A stretch of 64,000 nt of DNA, taken from Symsagittifera roscoffensis. Taxonomy: Eukaryota > Xenacoelomorpha > Acoela > Convolutidae. The stretch spans positions 26,309,254 through 26,373,253 of the forward strand of contig NC_087065.1 in the NCBI RefSeq assembly GCF_963678635.1. Reading direction: 5' to 3'. Of the stretch, positions 1 through 11,600 are shown piece after piece; within the stretch, counting starts at the first letter, position 1, and each line of letters begins with the position of its first letter. Under the pieces are notes generated by a model that made no database searches, was not told the DNA's origin, and saw only the letters and a program-made list of their open reading frames with translations. A program made the translations under genes and the position numbers.

Positions 1-52
1 ATCGACTTCACACCCCACCATACTACTCGAAATGGAGAGTCATTGAATTGAT

Positions 53-391
53 GTGGTAGACTTAACAACCCCAACATCACCGTCGACACCGGATCCAACG
101 ACAGTGGATTTGCTTGAAGAAAGTTTTGCATATTCGAGCGGTACATCTAACCCAAGTGCTAACCCACGCAAGAAGGTTAAAATCAGCCCCGAGGTTCACA
201 CTACTGAATTCCACCCATCGGGCCTACCCTCCGAAACAACGGAGTCAGTATCTTACCCAATTGTACTTGATCCAGACTGGCTAAACTCTCCTTCTATCAT
301 TTCGGCGATGGAACTCTTAGGACGGCCAATGACGCTCAATGAACTGAGAAAATGGACGATTAATCGAGCCGCAAACCGGGACGCAGTTTAG
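53..391 (+). CDS. Unrecognised 112-codon open frame, probably a fragment
   Basis: This frame opens with GTG after an in-frame TGA at 44-46 and has no ATG near its beginning, so it is more likely the end of a longer or broken gene than a whole one. The product would be Ser/Thr/Pro-rich in its first half, with a short basic patch (RKKVK) around residues 40-44, and more ordinary sequence (PDWLNSPSIISAMELLGRP) near the end. I do not recognise a family. Its place at the window edge, upstream of a decayed retroelement, makes a retroelement or gene tail possible. Confidence 0.2.
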   Translation: MVDLTTPTSPSTPDPTTVDLLEESFAYSSGTSNPSANPRKKVKISPEVHTTEFHPSGLPSETTESVSYPIVLDPDWLNSPSIISAMELLGRPMTLNELRKWTINRAANRDAV

Positions 392-1887
392 ATCCGCTGA
401 AGTATAGCAATCGTGTCATTAAAACTCAAACTTTCAGAAAACTTACAGCCAATAACTCTTTAAACTTAGTATGTTTTTTTTGCTGCTTCTGACCTATGTT
501 GCTTAACATTAAGATGCAGTTATAGCAATAAATTGATCTCACTACCGGCTTAATACGCCACAATTGGACTATCTCGAGCTACCTTAAATTGTAACATGAG
601 TCATAAAATAGTGCATTTATTCATTTACCAACCTTGACTCACCCATTGGGTGCTACCGTGGGATAAACTCACGTTCATTTGGATGACATCACCTTGCCTA
701 CTGAGTCCTACTGCGGGGCTTTTTCCCGACCAGCGTACCCACTTAGCCATTCCCGAGTCCGAACAAATTTGCGCGTAACGAAAAGCATATATTTTAGCTA
801 ACTTATCTCAACCATCAGGTGCTAATGTGGTAATAAGCCAATAATTTTATAATTGAATTTCTCTAGTATCATGCCATTATTATGCTATTATCTCGCCCTT
901 CGGGCTTTTGTGTGGGGTTTTCCCGACCAGTGTACACACCATCTATCCCGTGTCCGAACATTCTTTTTGTGTGGTGAAAGTACAGTATAACGAATTTTTC
1001 GCGGGGAATGTCAAAGGTGATACTTTACGACCAACATTATAACCTCTATACCAACATTATAACCTCTAAGTTATTTTAAGCTCTAACCTATGACCATGCT
1101 AATTTAAAAATGCTTATTATTAATTATTTTATAGAGATAAAATATCCAATGTATAACCAAATAATAAATATAGTTTATATGTGGTCCCAATTTAGCAAGT
1201 GTTCGAAGAAACTTTTTTTAGACATCTCTAGTTCTTTCCAGTTGTCGATGCAGCTACTCGACTACTCATTGCATGATTCTGAGTTTTTTAGAGTCTTTCG
1301 TAATTTTTCACCTCCTTAAGTGCGTTTCGAAAGCCTTGTGATGAACGTTTTCAGGACGTCGAAATTTTTTGTGGTATCCTTTGAAATAGCGAAGAGGTCC
1401 GGCTCAGGTCTACTTTAGGAACTTCTCATATGTTGTCACTGGATCTACCGCATTAAAGCTGCGCTAGGTTAATCCCTTTCTCCAAATCTGAAACTCGGAT
1501 TTTGTTTCGGTGTGCTTCTGCACGTCTGTGTTTCGAAAGCCGCCTTCCTTGTTTGCCCACTTTCCCTGTTTGATGAAATTAGAACGTGTTCTTTGCGGAG
1601 GGTACTTAGAAATTGATCTCTCAAAATTCGAAAACTTTTCACAAAATACCTACTAAAAGCGTACTAACCATGAAACTGTCAACGGTTAGTAGAAGCAACA
1701 AAAAAGTGTTCTGATGGGTAGTGTTTGAGATTATAGGAAATTTTTTTTTGATAAATTGGCCTTTTTTGAACAACAAATAGGTTTTCAGAAACCTTGTTTG
1801 AATTTTTAAAAAAAATTTCCAAGTATTTGAGAATCAAGAGTAACAGCCCTGTACAAAGCTTCAATTAGGCAAAAAAGCTAGCTAAAA
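392..1887. other. Non-coding stretch with small repeats
   Basis: No convincing coding frame is seen on either strand. The stretch contains two diverged copies of a roughly 170-bp segment (640-990), a 20-bp tandem duplication near 1031-1068 (CCAACATTATAACCTCTA twice), and AT-rich sequence without recognisable signals. Confidence 0.4.
640..990. repeat. Two diverged copies of a ~170-bp segment in tandem
   Basis: The two halves (about 640-810 and 815-985) share blocks in the same order: a ...GGTGCTA..GTGG block, a TTCCCGACCAG block followed by GTAC and CAC, and a CCGTGTCCGAACA-like block (GAGTCCGAACA in the first copy). Between the blocks they have diverged. The origin is unknown; this could be the duplicated 3' flank of a mobile element. 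Confidence 0.45.
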
Positions 1888-1947
1888 TTGTTAAAGAGTC
1901 ATAAGTTTCTCAAAAACTTGTTAAAGAGTCATAAGTTTCCCAAAAAC
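1888..1947. repeat. 30-bp tandem duplication, two copies
   Basis: TTGTTAAAGAGTCATAAG begins both 30-bp units (1888-1917 and 1918-1947), which differ at one base. No function is visible. Confidence 0.7.
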
Positions 1948-2329
1948 TTACAGAATTGGACACTCTTAATCCTTCTTTTTCCGATCTCAACTTCTTTATT
2001 TCAAATCACAAAGCTACTGGGAGGAGTGCCTTCAAGCTTTTTTGCAACTGAACTTGTTCCGATTACAAGGCACCCTGATTATCCCCAAAAGAATACAAAG
2101 CTCCAATAACAATGATATTAACCGCAAACTCTACATTCATAACCATGTGCTGTTTAACTTAATCAATAAATTTGTTCATCGACACTCACTAACTCTTTCG
2201 CCCAATCTTAACTTGCATCTAACCCACTTCTCGTTCTTTGGTAATGAATTCTTTACAAATTTTCTTGCTTATGTTATTTATAAATTCTCTTGATAATCTG
2301 ACGATACCGTTCCTCCTCAAATAATTTCC

Positions 2330-5300
2330 GATCAAACACTTTGCATCATATGTAACAACCACCTTCGTGGCCGTGGAATATGTTGCACAACATGCGCAGC
2401 CTATATGCATGTAAAATGCTGCGGCCTTAACCGAGCCAGTGACCACGACGAAAATTTCAAATGCGTTCGCTGCACCTCCCTGATTACAGACAACACTACA
2501 ATTGACATTCAAGCCCCACCAACTCAACCTCATCAGGCTCCTTCGACTAACGATCAAAATCCTGCAAACAGCAACGAAACTATAACAGCCACACCCGACA
2601 CCTGGTCAAATCCCACACCTGAACAAAAGATAAAATAAGAACAATCTACAGCCAAGTAGTGCACTGGAAACCAGTCTTCATGATCCTCGCAAAAAAACAG
2701 AATTGGGTTTAACTTAATAGAAACTCTAAATAGAATCCTCAACTCGTTGATTGAAACACAAGAAAACACATACGCAATGCACGCAACAATGATATTCCCT
2801 CACCTCATGCTATGTAAAACCAAATCGGAGAGTGTTGGTTCGAACTCCAAAACTATAGCAAGAAGGCTTAGGCAATGGCATAAGGGCGAACTGGACGAAC
2901 TTTTTAACGAGGGAAATGCGCTGCAAATGCGCTTGGTTAAGAGTAAGAAAAAGAAAGTAGAAATTGAAGCACAGCAGTTTATTAAACTAATGAACACCGG
3001 AAAATATTGAGTGCTATTGCTAAATTAACTGATACCTCCAAGGGAGATCTTTCACTCGAGGAAACCGTCAAAGGTCAAACTCTTGAGCAAATCCTCATCC
3101 AGAAACACCCTCATGCTGAGTCAGTAAAGAGCAAGTATATAACATCTTGCTCGGAAGATATAATCCCTTTCCACTCATCCACGTTCGACCAAACAAACGC
3201 CAAAAAATTAGGAACGCTGCCATGACAACACATGGTTCTCATGGACCCTCAGGTCTGGATGCAAATGGGTTGAGACGCATACTAACGCACTTTGGTCAAC
3301 AGTCATTTGAAATATCAAAGACACTAGCCAAAATCGCACAGAAAATATCGACAGAAATACTAAGTCATGAGCTTCTTGAACCATATAATGCCTGTCGACT
3401 AATTCCACTTGATAAAAACCCAGGAGTTAGGACGATTGGCATAGGCGAAGTCATCCGTTGAATAATAGGTAGAGCGATCACAAAATGCTTAAAAAGCGAA
3501 CTTATGGTACTCGGATCGAATTACCAACTGAGCGTTGGCCAAAAATGTGGCATCGAATATGCAATTCATACGCTTAGGAAGCAATAAGAGAAAACAGATT
3601 CCGATGCAAAACTACTGATAAACGCGGAAAATGCATTTAACTCCCTGAACCGGAACCTGGCTTTGTAAAACATTGCAAATATATGCCCTTCGATACTACC
3701 AGCAATACAGAACTCATACTCTAATCCATCCAATCTCTTCGTAAAAATGTAATCCTATCTAGAGAAGGAACCACACAAGGAGACCCATTAGCAATCGCAA
3801 TGTACGGGCTAGCCACTTTACCTTTATAAAAACTAGTCAACGATAACAGCCTAACACAGAAATGGTATGCAAACGATGGGAACGCAGTCGGTTCTTTGAA
3901 AAGCCTGCGAAGAGTTCTCGACAAAATTATCAAACACGGAAAATACTTTGGATATCATGTTAAGGCATCGAAAAGCCAGCTCATTGTAGAAGATGAAAAA
4001 TACAATGAGGCAATAAAAATATTGAAAAATACCGAAATTGAAATGAAGAAAGGGGCCAGAGTACTTGGTTCTGTCATAGGATTCGTGACTGAATGTAAAA
4101 CTTTCTTAGAAACTCAGTTAGAAGAACAAATTAAAATACTGAAAAACCTTGGCAAGATCGCGAAAACATCACCACAAAACGTGTACTCCTGTTACACAAA
4201 AGGGGTACAAGAAAAATTATCGTTCTTGGCTAGAACTACCCCAATACCACAGAAAACATGCAGGCCTGCGAGAAGATACTGCAGGAAAATCTAATTCCAA
4301 ATTTAAATGGTGCAGATAATATCAACTTCATAAAGATCTTGGAGTGTGGTGCCGCGGTAGGAGTGAATTGTAGATTTTACTAGAGCTGGTTTGATATATT
4401 TGGTCCTTGATGTGCCAATTACAAGCTTCTGTGAAAAGTCAGAGATTCGCCTTGCCTGGAATCGGGGCATCCACTTGAAACACAGACAGCAAAGGCAACG
4501 GAGAAGCTCTTACGTAGAAAGTTGGGGGAACGGATGGCCAATGAATCAAGGAGTTTTATTTAAATCTGAGTTTAAAAAAATTATGAAAAAATGAAGAAAA
4601 AAAAACGAAAAATTGATAAGTAGGAACGGTACAACCTGTGGTGTTGTTGAAGGGTAGTTCCACCTGCTTCCACCTGAGCAAGAAAAAATCTATACAAAAA
4701 TTAAAACACTTGTAACTGAAAGAACAATCCAAAAGAGAACTAACATTTTGAACAACTTGAGCGACAATGAAAAATACGCACTTGAGTTGGCCTCCGAAAA
4801 AGGAGCCTCAAACTGGTTAAATGCACTGCCTCTTAGCAGATATAATTTCAACCTGAATAAATCCGAATTCCGGCATGGAATTTATCTCAGATATGGATGG
4901 GAACCAACCAACATTCCACTCACATGTGCATGTGGTCAATCTTTTGACCTTACCCACGCCCTTCACTGTGCAAAAAGTGGATGCACCCACATTAGGCATA
5001 ACGAAATCATGACGCTCATGAGCGAGGTTTGCTTTGATGTTGAAATCGAGCCGAAACTTCAGTCGTTGCAAGGCGAGAGCTTTGTCAACAATTCAACCAC
5101 AACTGATTAAGACGCTCGACTAGAAGTAAAAGCAAAGGGATTATGGGGCTCAAGGTTTAGCCGAACCTTCTTTGATGTCAAAGTCTTCAACCCGCACGCA
5201 AAAACTTCACGAAGACTACTGAAAAACGCCTATAAGTACCACGAATCACTAAAAAACTCAAAATACCAACAGAGAGTTCTACAAGTCGAACAGAGCAGCT

Positions 5301-5534
5301 TCTGCCCGCTCATTTTTGGCGTCACTGGTGGTGCCGCACCAGCAGCTACTCGGACAATGCAGCGGATAGCTGACAAACCAGGTGAAAAAAAGGCATGAAA
5401 GCTACGCAGAAACAATAAACTATGTAAGAACTAAGATAAGCTTCGCGCTGCTCAGGAGCGCTATCCTTTGTATACGGGGTTGCAGATCACTGCGTAAGAC
5501 GCAATTCATAGCCTTTCATTTAGTGATGTTGTAG
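2330..5534 (+). pseudogene. Decayed non-LTR retroelement: PHD-like finger, RT, zinc motif, nuclease-like tail
   Basis: Fragments in several frames line up as one element. At about 2341-2500 there is a PHD-type Cys4-His-Cys3 finger (CIIC...CCTTC...HVKC...CVRC). Reverse transcriptase fragments run from about 3150 to 4290: GPSGLDANGLRRIL, ACRLIPLDKNPGVR, a motif A relic LLINAENAFNS, a motif B relic EGTTQGDPLAIAMY, a motif C relic WYANDGNAVG, then KSQLIVE. From 4748 to 5534 comes a Cys-His motif (CACG...HALHC...RHNE) followed by DARLEVKAKGLW and FFDVKVFNP, which resemble a PD-(D/E)XK-like nuclease tail. The last piece, SFALLRSAILCIRGCR, ends at a TAG at 5532. This architecture suggests an R2-like, restriction-like-endonuclease non-LTR element. 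Stops near 3460, 3585, 3667 and 5108, several frameshifts, and loss of catalytic Asp codons in motifs A and C make it non-functional. Confidence 0.7.
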
Positions 5535-5535
5535 T

Positions 5536-6066
5536 GGAGGGACGGTTGAAGTAAATACTTTTAATGACAAGGCATTAAATGCTGACTTGACTTAATTCCT
5601 GCAATTTTGTTCATTGATGTATTTATATAATGCTGGTATGGGCCCTATCCAGCTTGTGCACGACCCCCCTAAACGGAAGGGTCTCTTTTATAATTTACCT
5701 TTTCAAAAAATTTATTGGCAGCCTCGAGAACTAACCCAGGATCGCCCTTGACAGTTCTAACTATGTCGTCCACATATCTTATAAAAACTCTAACACCATT
5801 CTCAGCCCGATCTGCTTCCTGTTGTTTTTTGCAAGTCATGCAATATCATACTGTTTCAGATTCTTCCTCTCACGCTTTTGTAGAGGAAGGATGACTAAGA
5901 TAAATTAACATTACGACGATGCATTGAATGCTGATTCATGACTTCATTGATAAAATGATACAGCTTGCTGATATATATGCATTTTTTTTTATAACGCTGG
6001 TATGGCCCTATCTAGCTTGTGCACTTACTGTAAATAAACGGAAGGGCCTCTTTTGTAATTTGATTT
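5536..6066. repeat. Two related 3'-flank segments, possibly retroelement 3' UTRs
   Basis: Segments 5536-5700 and about 5880-6066 share, in order, GGCATTAAATGCTGA / GCATTGAATGCTGA, a T-rich stretch, then GCTGGTATG.GCCCTATC.AGCTTGTGCAC and TAAACGGAAGGG.CTCTTTT. The first directly follows the stop of the non-LTR element, so it is a good candidate for that element's 3' UTR. The second would be the UTR of a 5'-truncated copy. The antisense RT fragment at 5701-5833 lies between them. Confidence 0.5.
5701..5833 (-). pseudogene. Antisense reverse transcriptase fragment with YVDD box
   Basis: Read on the minus strand this short stretch gives an open frame with the core VFIRYVDDIVRTVKGDPG followed by VLEAANKFFEK. 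YVDD preceded by F.R is the catalytic palm motif C of reverse transcriptases. The sequence resembles single-ORF RTs such as Penelope-like elements, but the fragment is only about 44 codons, so the class is uncertain. It lies in opposite orientation to the neighbouring decayed element and is not part of it. Confidence 0.55.
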
Positions 6067-6189
6067 TTTTTATCATACACGTACCAGCAGCTTTAGCTGG
6101 GCTCTAAGTGTCCTTCATCAAGGCGTACGAAAGTTTTGTTCGACCTAGTTTTTTTAAACTTTTTTCATTTTTTATCGGCTTGTTTTTTT

Positions 6190-6240
6190 TAATGATTGTG
6201 TTGTATCGCAAGTGATGCGAAGCTCAGCTTCGTCAAGGTT
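6190..6240. repeat. Tail hairpin of the dispersed hairpin-bounded repeat
   Basis: TTGTATCGCAAGTGAT is followed by a 7-bp stem hairpin GCGAAGC-TCA-GCTTCGT (6217-6233, terminal G-T pair). The same tail recurs at 10204, 28809, 29515 and 40557. Here it stands about 315 bp upstream of the Smad4 start codon. Confidence 0.6.
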
Positions 6241-6547
6241 GGTATTCACAGTTACTGAAATGATAAATCAGTCCCATTTGTACGAAAATAAAAAATCAAT
6301 GGCGTTAGTGCCATAAATTTTCAATTGGCCAAAGACTACTAGCCCCCAAACTGTATTTTTGTATCTTTTTGAAGGGTTAATATCTTTGGGGGACCTTCTG
6401 ACTATAAATCACGAAAAGTCATAACTAGTGGTGCATACTGGAGCTACTTATTATTTTATTATGGCGCACTGATTTACTTATGGCGCACTTTTTTTTTATT
6501 GGTGAACATTGTTTCAGAATTTGTGAATTAGACTGAAGAAACCTTAG

Positions 6548-9500
6548 ATGACCATGGTCACAACAATGGCGAGCTCTAGTGTACCGTGTTCTTCGGCCAG
6601 CATAACAAGTGGTGACGCTACTATGAGTATCGTGCATCAGTTGATGTGTTACAGACAAGGTGGTGAATCGGAGTCATTTTCTAAACGAGCCGTTGAGTCG
6701 CTTGTCAAAAAACTCAAGGCTAGTAGATAACTGGTAACGTGTTCAGTAAATGGGATGCTTTTTCGCAATTTTATTTGGCGTTATCCATTTCTCGAAAAGA
6801 TTTAAGACTATCCGAATAAAATAGTTATATTGTTTCAGGACAAAAAAGACGAGTTGGATGCTCTGATTGCAGCCGTTCAATCAAATGGTCAGACTCACAC
6901 AAAGTGTGTTACAATTCCTAGAACCCTTGATGGAAGGCTACAAGTCGCAGGGAGAAAAGGTTTCCCGCATGTCATATATTCCAAAATTTGGAGATGGCCT
7001 GATTTACATAAGAATGAGTTGAAATCCCTCGCTTATTGCCAATTTTCATTCGAGAAGAAAGCAGATGCCGTTTGCGTTAACCCCTACCATTATGAACGCG
7101 TAGTTTCACCTTCAATTGGTAAGAATTTTAAAGAATAATCGATGTTGTTTTTTGCGGAAGCAAGTTGAGACGAAATTCATCTTTAGTGAGAATTTACCAT
7201 TATTTGTTTTTTAAATTATTGTGTTTTCAGATCTTTCGACACTGTCACTTCATGCTGCCGGCGATTGGGGAGGTATAATGTATCATGTTTAAATAAAATG
7301 TTCAGGAGTTAGTATAACGTTAGGTCAAACGCAAAATGTTTACAGGAGGTTCTCTTGAAGATGCTCAGAGGTCACTTTCAGTCATGCAGCACTCAGGCGT
7401 ATCAGCAGCAGCCCTGTTGCATGCTCAGCATGAACACTCACTCTATCCTCACAGTCAACCACCGAAGCTGACCTCATCAGTGCCTGGACTGCCGCCGGGA
7501 GGCAACTTCAGTACTGACCCTTTCGCCTCTCCTCTTTCTGCAAGTGCCCTCCCACCCTCATCACAAGCTCCAGGATCCCTTCAGTCTCCTATGGGACCTT
7601 CTTCTGGACGAAGTAATTACAATTGAGTTTTAGTTTTAGTCATCACGGTGTTGTACGCCTGAATGTCTAACTTTTCTACGTTTGCTTAAAGATACGCATC
7701 AATGGACACCTGAAACATCTGCCATGTTTGCCCAGAACTCAGGCGATCAAAAGGGATACTGTGAGTAGAGTTTTGATTAAACTTTGAAAGTAGTTCTAAG
7801 ACATTGGTACAGAACTCTGTTTTGTTTTTTAGGGGGTCCTAATGGTCTCGGTTCAACTTCTGGATTCTCACAACAGCCATCTAGCAGCACAGCTGGGCTT
7901 ACAATCTCCGGTCCCCTATCCTCGAAACCAGTTCCTCGAGAGTGGTGTCACGTGCAGTATTACGAGTTGGACACACCTGTCGGAGAGCAGTTCAAGGCCT
8001 CAAGAGACCACCGAGTCATCCTGGTTGACGGGTAATAATTCTCAAATTTCCCCCAAAGTTCAATCTCTGCGTAACGCTTACATCAGCCTGCGAATAATTA
8101 TTTTTCATTCAAAATGTGGGCATCCGTTTTATGCTTTTTTTGTTTAAAATTCAGATACGTCGATCCAGTACGTGACAACAGATTCTGCCTTGGAGCACTA
8201 AGCAATGTCCACAGAACATCAGCCAGCGAAAAGGCGAGACTCCACATTGGAAAAGGAATCCAGCTGGAACTAAAGGGCGAAGGGGACGTGTGGTTGAAAT
8301 GTCTAAGTCAGCACCCTGTTTTCGTACAGAGTTATTACTTAGACAGAGAGAGTGGACGATCACCTGGAGATATTGTTCATAAGATATACCCCAATGCCGA
8401 AATTAAAGGTACTTATACTGAATAATGAACAGTATATTTCAAAATTGTGATTTTTGGTCAACAGTTTCTGAGAAAGCGCGTATTGTTTACTGTAGAAGTT
8501 AGTTAAATTCCGAAACGAAAATTTGATAATGTCGTGACGTTACGAAATAGCGATTAAGTGTCAAAGAACGAAGTGGTTTTCACATATATGTATCTTGATG
8601 TTTTTTTAGGAAAAAGTCTTGAAGTTTGGTCACGCTCAAATTTAATTTTTCGCGGTTTGACTTTATTTCTTGAAGTTCGTTTCATTTCCTTTGTTAAAAT
8701 TAATGTAAACTTTTAATTGATCCAGTTTTGTCTAATGAGTTTTTTTTAACGAAAAAAGTGAATCATAAACAGTATTTGAATTTCAAAACAAAGGAGGATT
8801 TGGGAGGGGCGACGGACGCTCCCGCTTCCTCAGGGATTCGTACCCCACACCAAACAAAGGGCCCACATTGGTATTATTTTATGACATATTTTTGGCGACC
8901 AATCCTAAAATTTTTCTAAAGGCGCTTTTGGCGCCACTATATCCTAATTTTGACGGGAAGCGCGAGCAAAAACCCCGAAAGCATCCAAAAAGTGCTGAAA
9001 ACGCCGTTTTTGGCCTGTTAAAGAGTCGATGAACATAGTTAGACGCTTATTGGCTTCTAATTTTGAAAATGGATTTTGGAATCAATTTTTTATTCATCAG
9101 TTTTATCAAATTGGGTTAATTTATCAAAAAGCGACACTCATTAATTGTTCTAGAAAATTAAAGAGCTGTATGGGACTATCTTTAAAGAGAACTATCTGTT
9201 CGCTATGTTTTTATCAAAATTTCCTTGAGACAATCATAGGTCCGCCCCTGATTCAAAGAGCTTCAACGTGATATATTTTTTGTTCGAAAGTTTTAAAGCG
9301 TAAAAACATTTTAATCATTTTTTTGATTTCCTTGTTCTTTTACAATTTTACAATTGTTGGTTTGCTATGTTTAGTACGCTTACGATATAGACTTTTTTGG
9401 GTTAACAACTAGTATAATAGAATCAATGAATCAACTTGAATCATTTTACTTTTGGGTCTTATGAAATCAAAAGTCAGACTTTAGTTCGCGTATGTGGGGA

Positions 9501-10617
9501 AGAGCTAACGCACTTTCCTATAAGGACAAATGCCATTAGTTCGAATCAGGCCATGACCTGTTTTTTTATTTGCGGAAAATTGACAGCGCTTCAATAAATC
9601 TTTGTCGGACTTCTATGGGTCTGTTTTTTGTCGGCTTAGTTTGCCTAAAATATGGATTTTTTTTACTCTATTTAAAAAACTTTTTAGTGTGTTCCGGTTT
9701 TGGACAAGCAATTTAGTTCCATGAAGTTTCATTTTTTTTTTGCTTTTTTAGAAAAATTTTTCATGCTGTTCATTAGAAGTTTTTGGAAGTTGTTTTTTTT
9801 TTGTAAATTCAATGCGTGTTCTGTGCATTTGTGACACCCTAGTGGAAACAAGTTCGATTCCGGACGGTACCTGTTTTTTGAAGATAGAAAGTTTTCGAAT
9901 ATTTTAGTCTTTCGTGTCTGCTAATTTTTGTCGGCTTTTCCGCAGAAAGGTTCGTTTTCTTTTTAGCTTTTGAAAGCTCTTTGTAAAATTTCTGATTGTG
10001 CAGGTAATTTTTTTTTACCGAAATTCTGCAGAAGATCGTCCTTTTTCCAGTTTTCGTCTATACATTTTTTTGAATTTTTTTTTTTCAATTTTCTATTTGT
10101 CTTTTCATTTGATTTTTTTTTTCAATTTTTTATTTGTCTTTTCATTTGCTGGTCTTTTCATTTGCAATCATTAACAAATCATTTTTGTTGTATCGCAAGT
10201 GATGCGAAGCTCCGCTTCGCCTCTGTTTTATAATATGTTTGTGCATTTACTGTTTTAGTATTTGATCTAAGCCTTTGTTACGGAGAATTACAGAAACAAG
10301 CCGCGACGGTGAAAAGCGCTGTTGCGGCACAAGCAGCAGCTGTTAGCGGGAACCTGCCCGGACCCTCTGCAGTTGGTGGAATCGCGCCAGCAATCAATTT
10401 CCAGATAGCTGCCGGTATAGGCGTGGACGATCTGCGCAAGCAATGCCTGTTAAGAATATCTTTTGTTAAAGGATGGGGTCCGGATTACGTTAGACCAGAT
10501 ATAAAGAGCACTCCTTGTTGGGTAGAAGTTACAATGTGTCGTGCACTGCAATTGTTAGACGATGTTTTAGTGGGTCTTCCTGGACCAAATCCAAGAATAG
10601 CTAATGTCGAAAGCTGA
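6548..10617 (+). CDS. SMAD4: Smad4 (co-Smad), eight exons
   Basis: Co-Smad: binds receptor-activated Smads after TGF-beta/BMP signalling and carries them to target promoters in the nucleus. Exons: 6548-6718, 6839-7118, 7231-7272, 7346-7612, 7692-7760, 7833-8031, 8155-8408 and 10259-10617, 1641 nt in total (546 residues; human 552). The phases agree at every junction. The MH1 domain (about residues 28-150) shows [38 protein letters not shown] and [14 protein letters not shown]. The linker is Ser/Pro/Gln-rich. The MH2 domain (about 310-540) shows [44 protein letters not shown] and FVKGWGPDY. The Smad4-specific insert [19 protein letters not shown] is present, and the C-terminus lacks the SSxS phosphorylation motif of R-Smads. 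Intron 1 (6719-6838) begins with GC rather than GT. Intron 7 (8409-10258) is the only long one. The start ATG follows an in-frame TAG; an ATG two codons later (6554) is an alternative start. Confidence 0.95.
8409..10258. repeat. Smad4 intron 7, filled with dispersed repeats
   Basis: The donor is GTACTT and the acceptor TGTTTTAG. About 8560-9260 belongs to the AAGTCTTGAARTTTGG / GAGTCGATGAAC repeat family also seen at 19480, 11600 and 41290. About 9380-10225 is a copy of the hairpin-bounded composite repeat: GACTTTTTTGGGTTAACAAC near 9390, two tRNA-like B boxes each followed by ACCTGTTTTTT (about 9538-9566 and 9860-9884), TCGGCTTAGT at about 9632, and the tail hairpin GCGAAGC-TCC-GCTTCGC at 10204-10220, only about 40 bp before exon 8. 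No coding frame is credible here. Confidence 0.6.
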
Positions 10618-10652
10618 AAGGGTCAAGGGAAGTTGTGAGGCGACAATTTATA

Positions 10653-10782
10653 GTAACAGGCGACTATTCGTGACAGTAGACCCGAGTGCTAGCCCAGTTG
10701 AGCAAGTATACACTTCTTGACAATGCTGCGATAAACTAGTTCTCCTTTTCAATTTCCACTTGTACGAATTGTCGCCTGTTAC
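10653..10782. repeat. 18-bp inverted repeat in the Smad4 3' UTR
   Basis: GTAACAGGCGACTATTCG (10653-10670) is the reverse complement of CGAATTGTCGCCTGTTAC (10765-10782) apart from one base. The arms enclose about 94 nt and start 36 nt after the stop codon. A further GGCGACAATT just upstream (about 10639) could pair with the same right arm. This is either a folded 3' UTR element or the relic of a small foldback transposon. Confidence 0.6.
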
Positions 10783-11600
10783 GGAGTACCGTCTAGCCAA
10801 TTAAAATATGTGAAAACTATTGGTTTGTTGTTATTCAGTCAATGTCCCGCCTGATTTCTGGTTTTATGTATCAAAAAGCAAAAATGAAGCTGAGTTGTAA
10901 TTATTTGCTAATTTTTTTGCTGTGAAGTAGGAAAAAGACATTGATAATGTTTCCAAAATTCAATTTTGAACTTGCTACATCCTGAGTGATCTGTTTCACA
11001 TTACCATTTTGCAATTCTCTATTAGCCCAAAAAGGCTTTGGTTGTAAGTTAGTGAAATAGAAGATGATCTTCTCTAACTGGCAAGAGGGCTCAAATTCTC
11101 TATATAGAGGGCTCAAACTCTCCATATATATAACATTTTCTATCTCTAAATATTCATGTTTTCCGTTTTTACTACACGTTTGATTATGTTCAATTATCAC
11201 GATGAAATTTAACGTTTATTTGTTTATTTTGCTCCTAAATTATACAGCTAAGATTTATTACCAGTCAAGATTGCAACCATAGAAGTGATACTGCTGTAAA
11301 ATCATTGAAGAGATAAAAATGTTGCGGTTTAATTTAGATCTACAAGGCGCTAAACTGTATGAATTAGGATTTTAAAATAGAATTGATGCAAAATTATATC
11401 CTTCAATTTACGAAACTATCTTCGGCCTTTTAGATTTTGCGAGGTATATGAATGTGATTCTCATGCATTACGCTATCAATCTTAACCTGACTACGCTGGA
11501 TTAGTTGTTGTTATTTGAAACCTCCAATATTTCGTAGCTCATTACTTCAGTTTATTTGTAATAACTTTTTAGTCTATAATTTCACTGTTTCAAACAAGTT
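10783..11600. other. Smad4 3' end and intergenic sequence
   Basis: An ATTAAA at 10800-10805, about 180 nt after the Smad4 stop, is a plausible poly(A) signal. The rest is AT-rich. A 99-codon minus-strand frame (10901-11200) is not recognised and includes a short local duplication (GAGGGCTCAAA twice near 11085-11115), so I do not call it a gene. Confidence 0.3.

Noticed and set aside
10204-10225. Tail hairpin followed by CTCTG as a Helitron 3' end
   Set aside because: Helitrons end in CTRR about ten bases after the hairpin; no consistent CTRR is present in the five tails, and the tRNA-like blocks point elsewhere.
10901-11200. 99-codon minus-strand open frame
   Set aside because: No recognisable motif, lies in low-complexity AT-rich DNA with a local duplication, and has no splice or promoter context.
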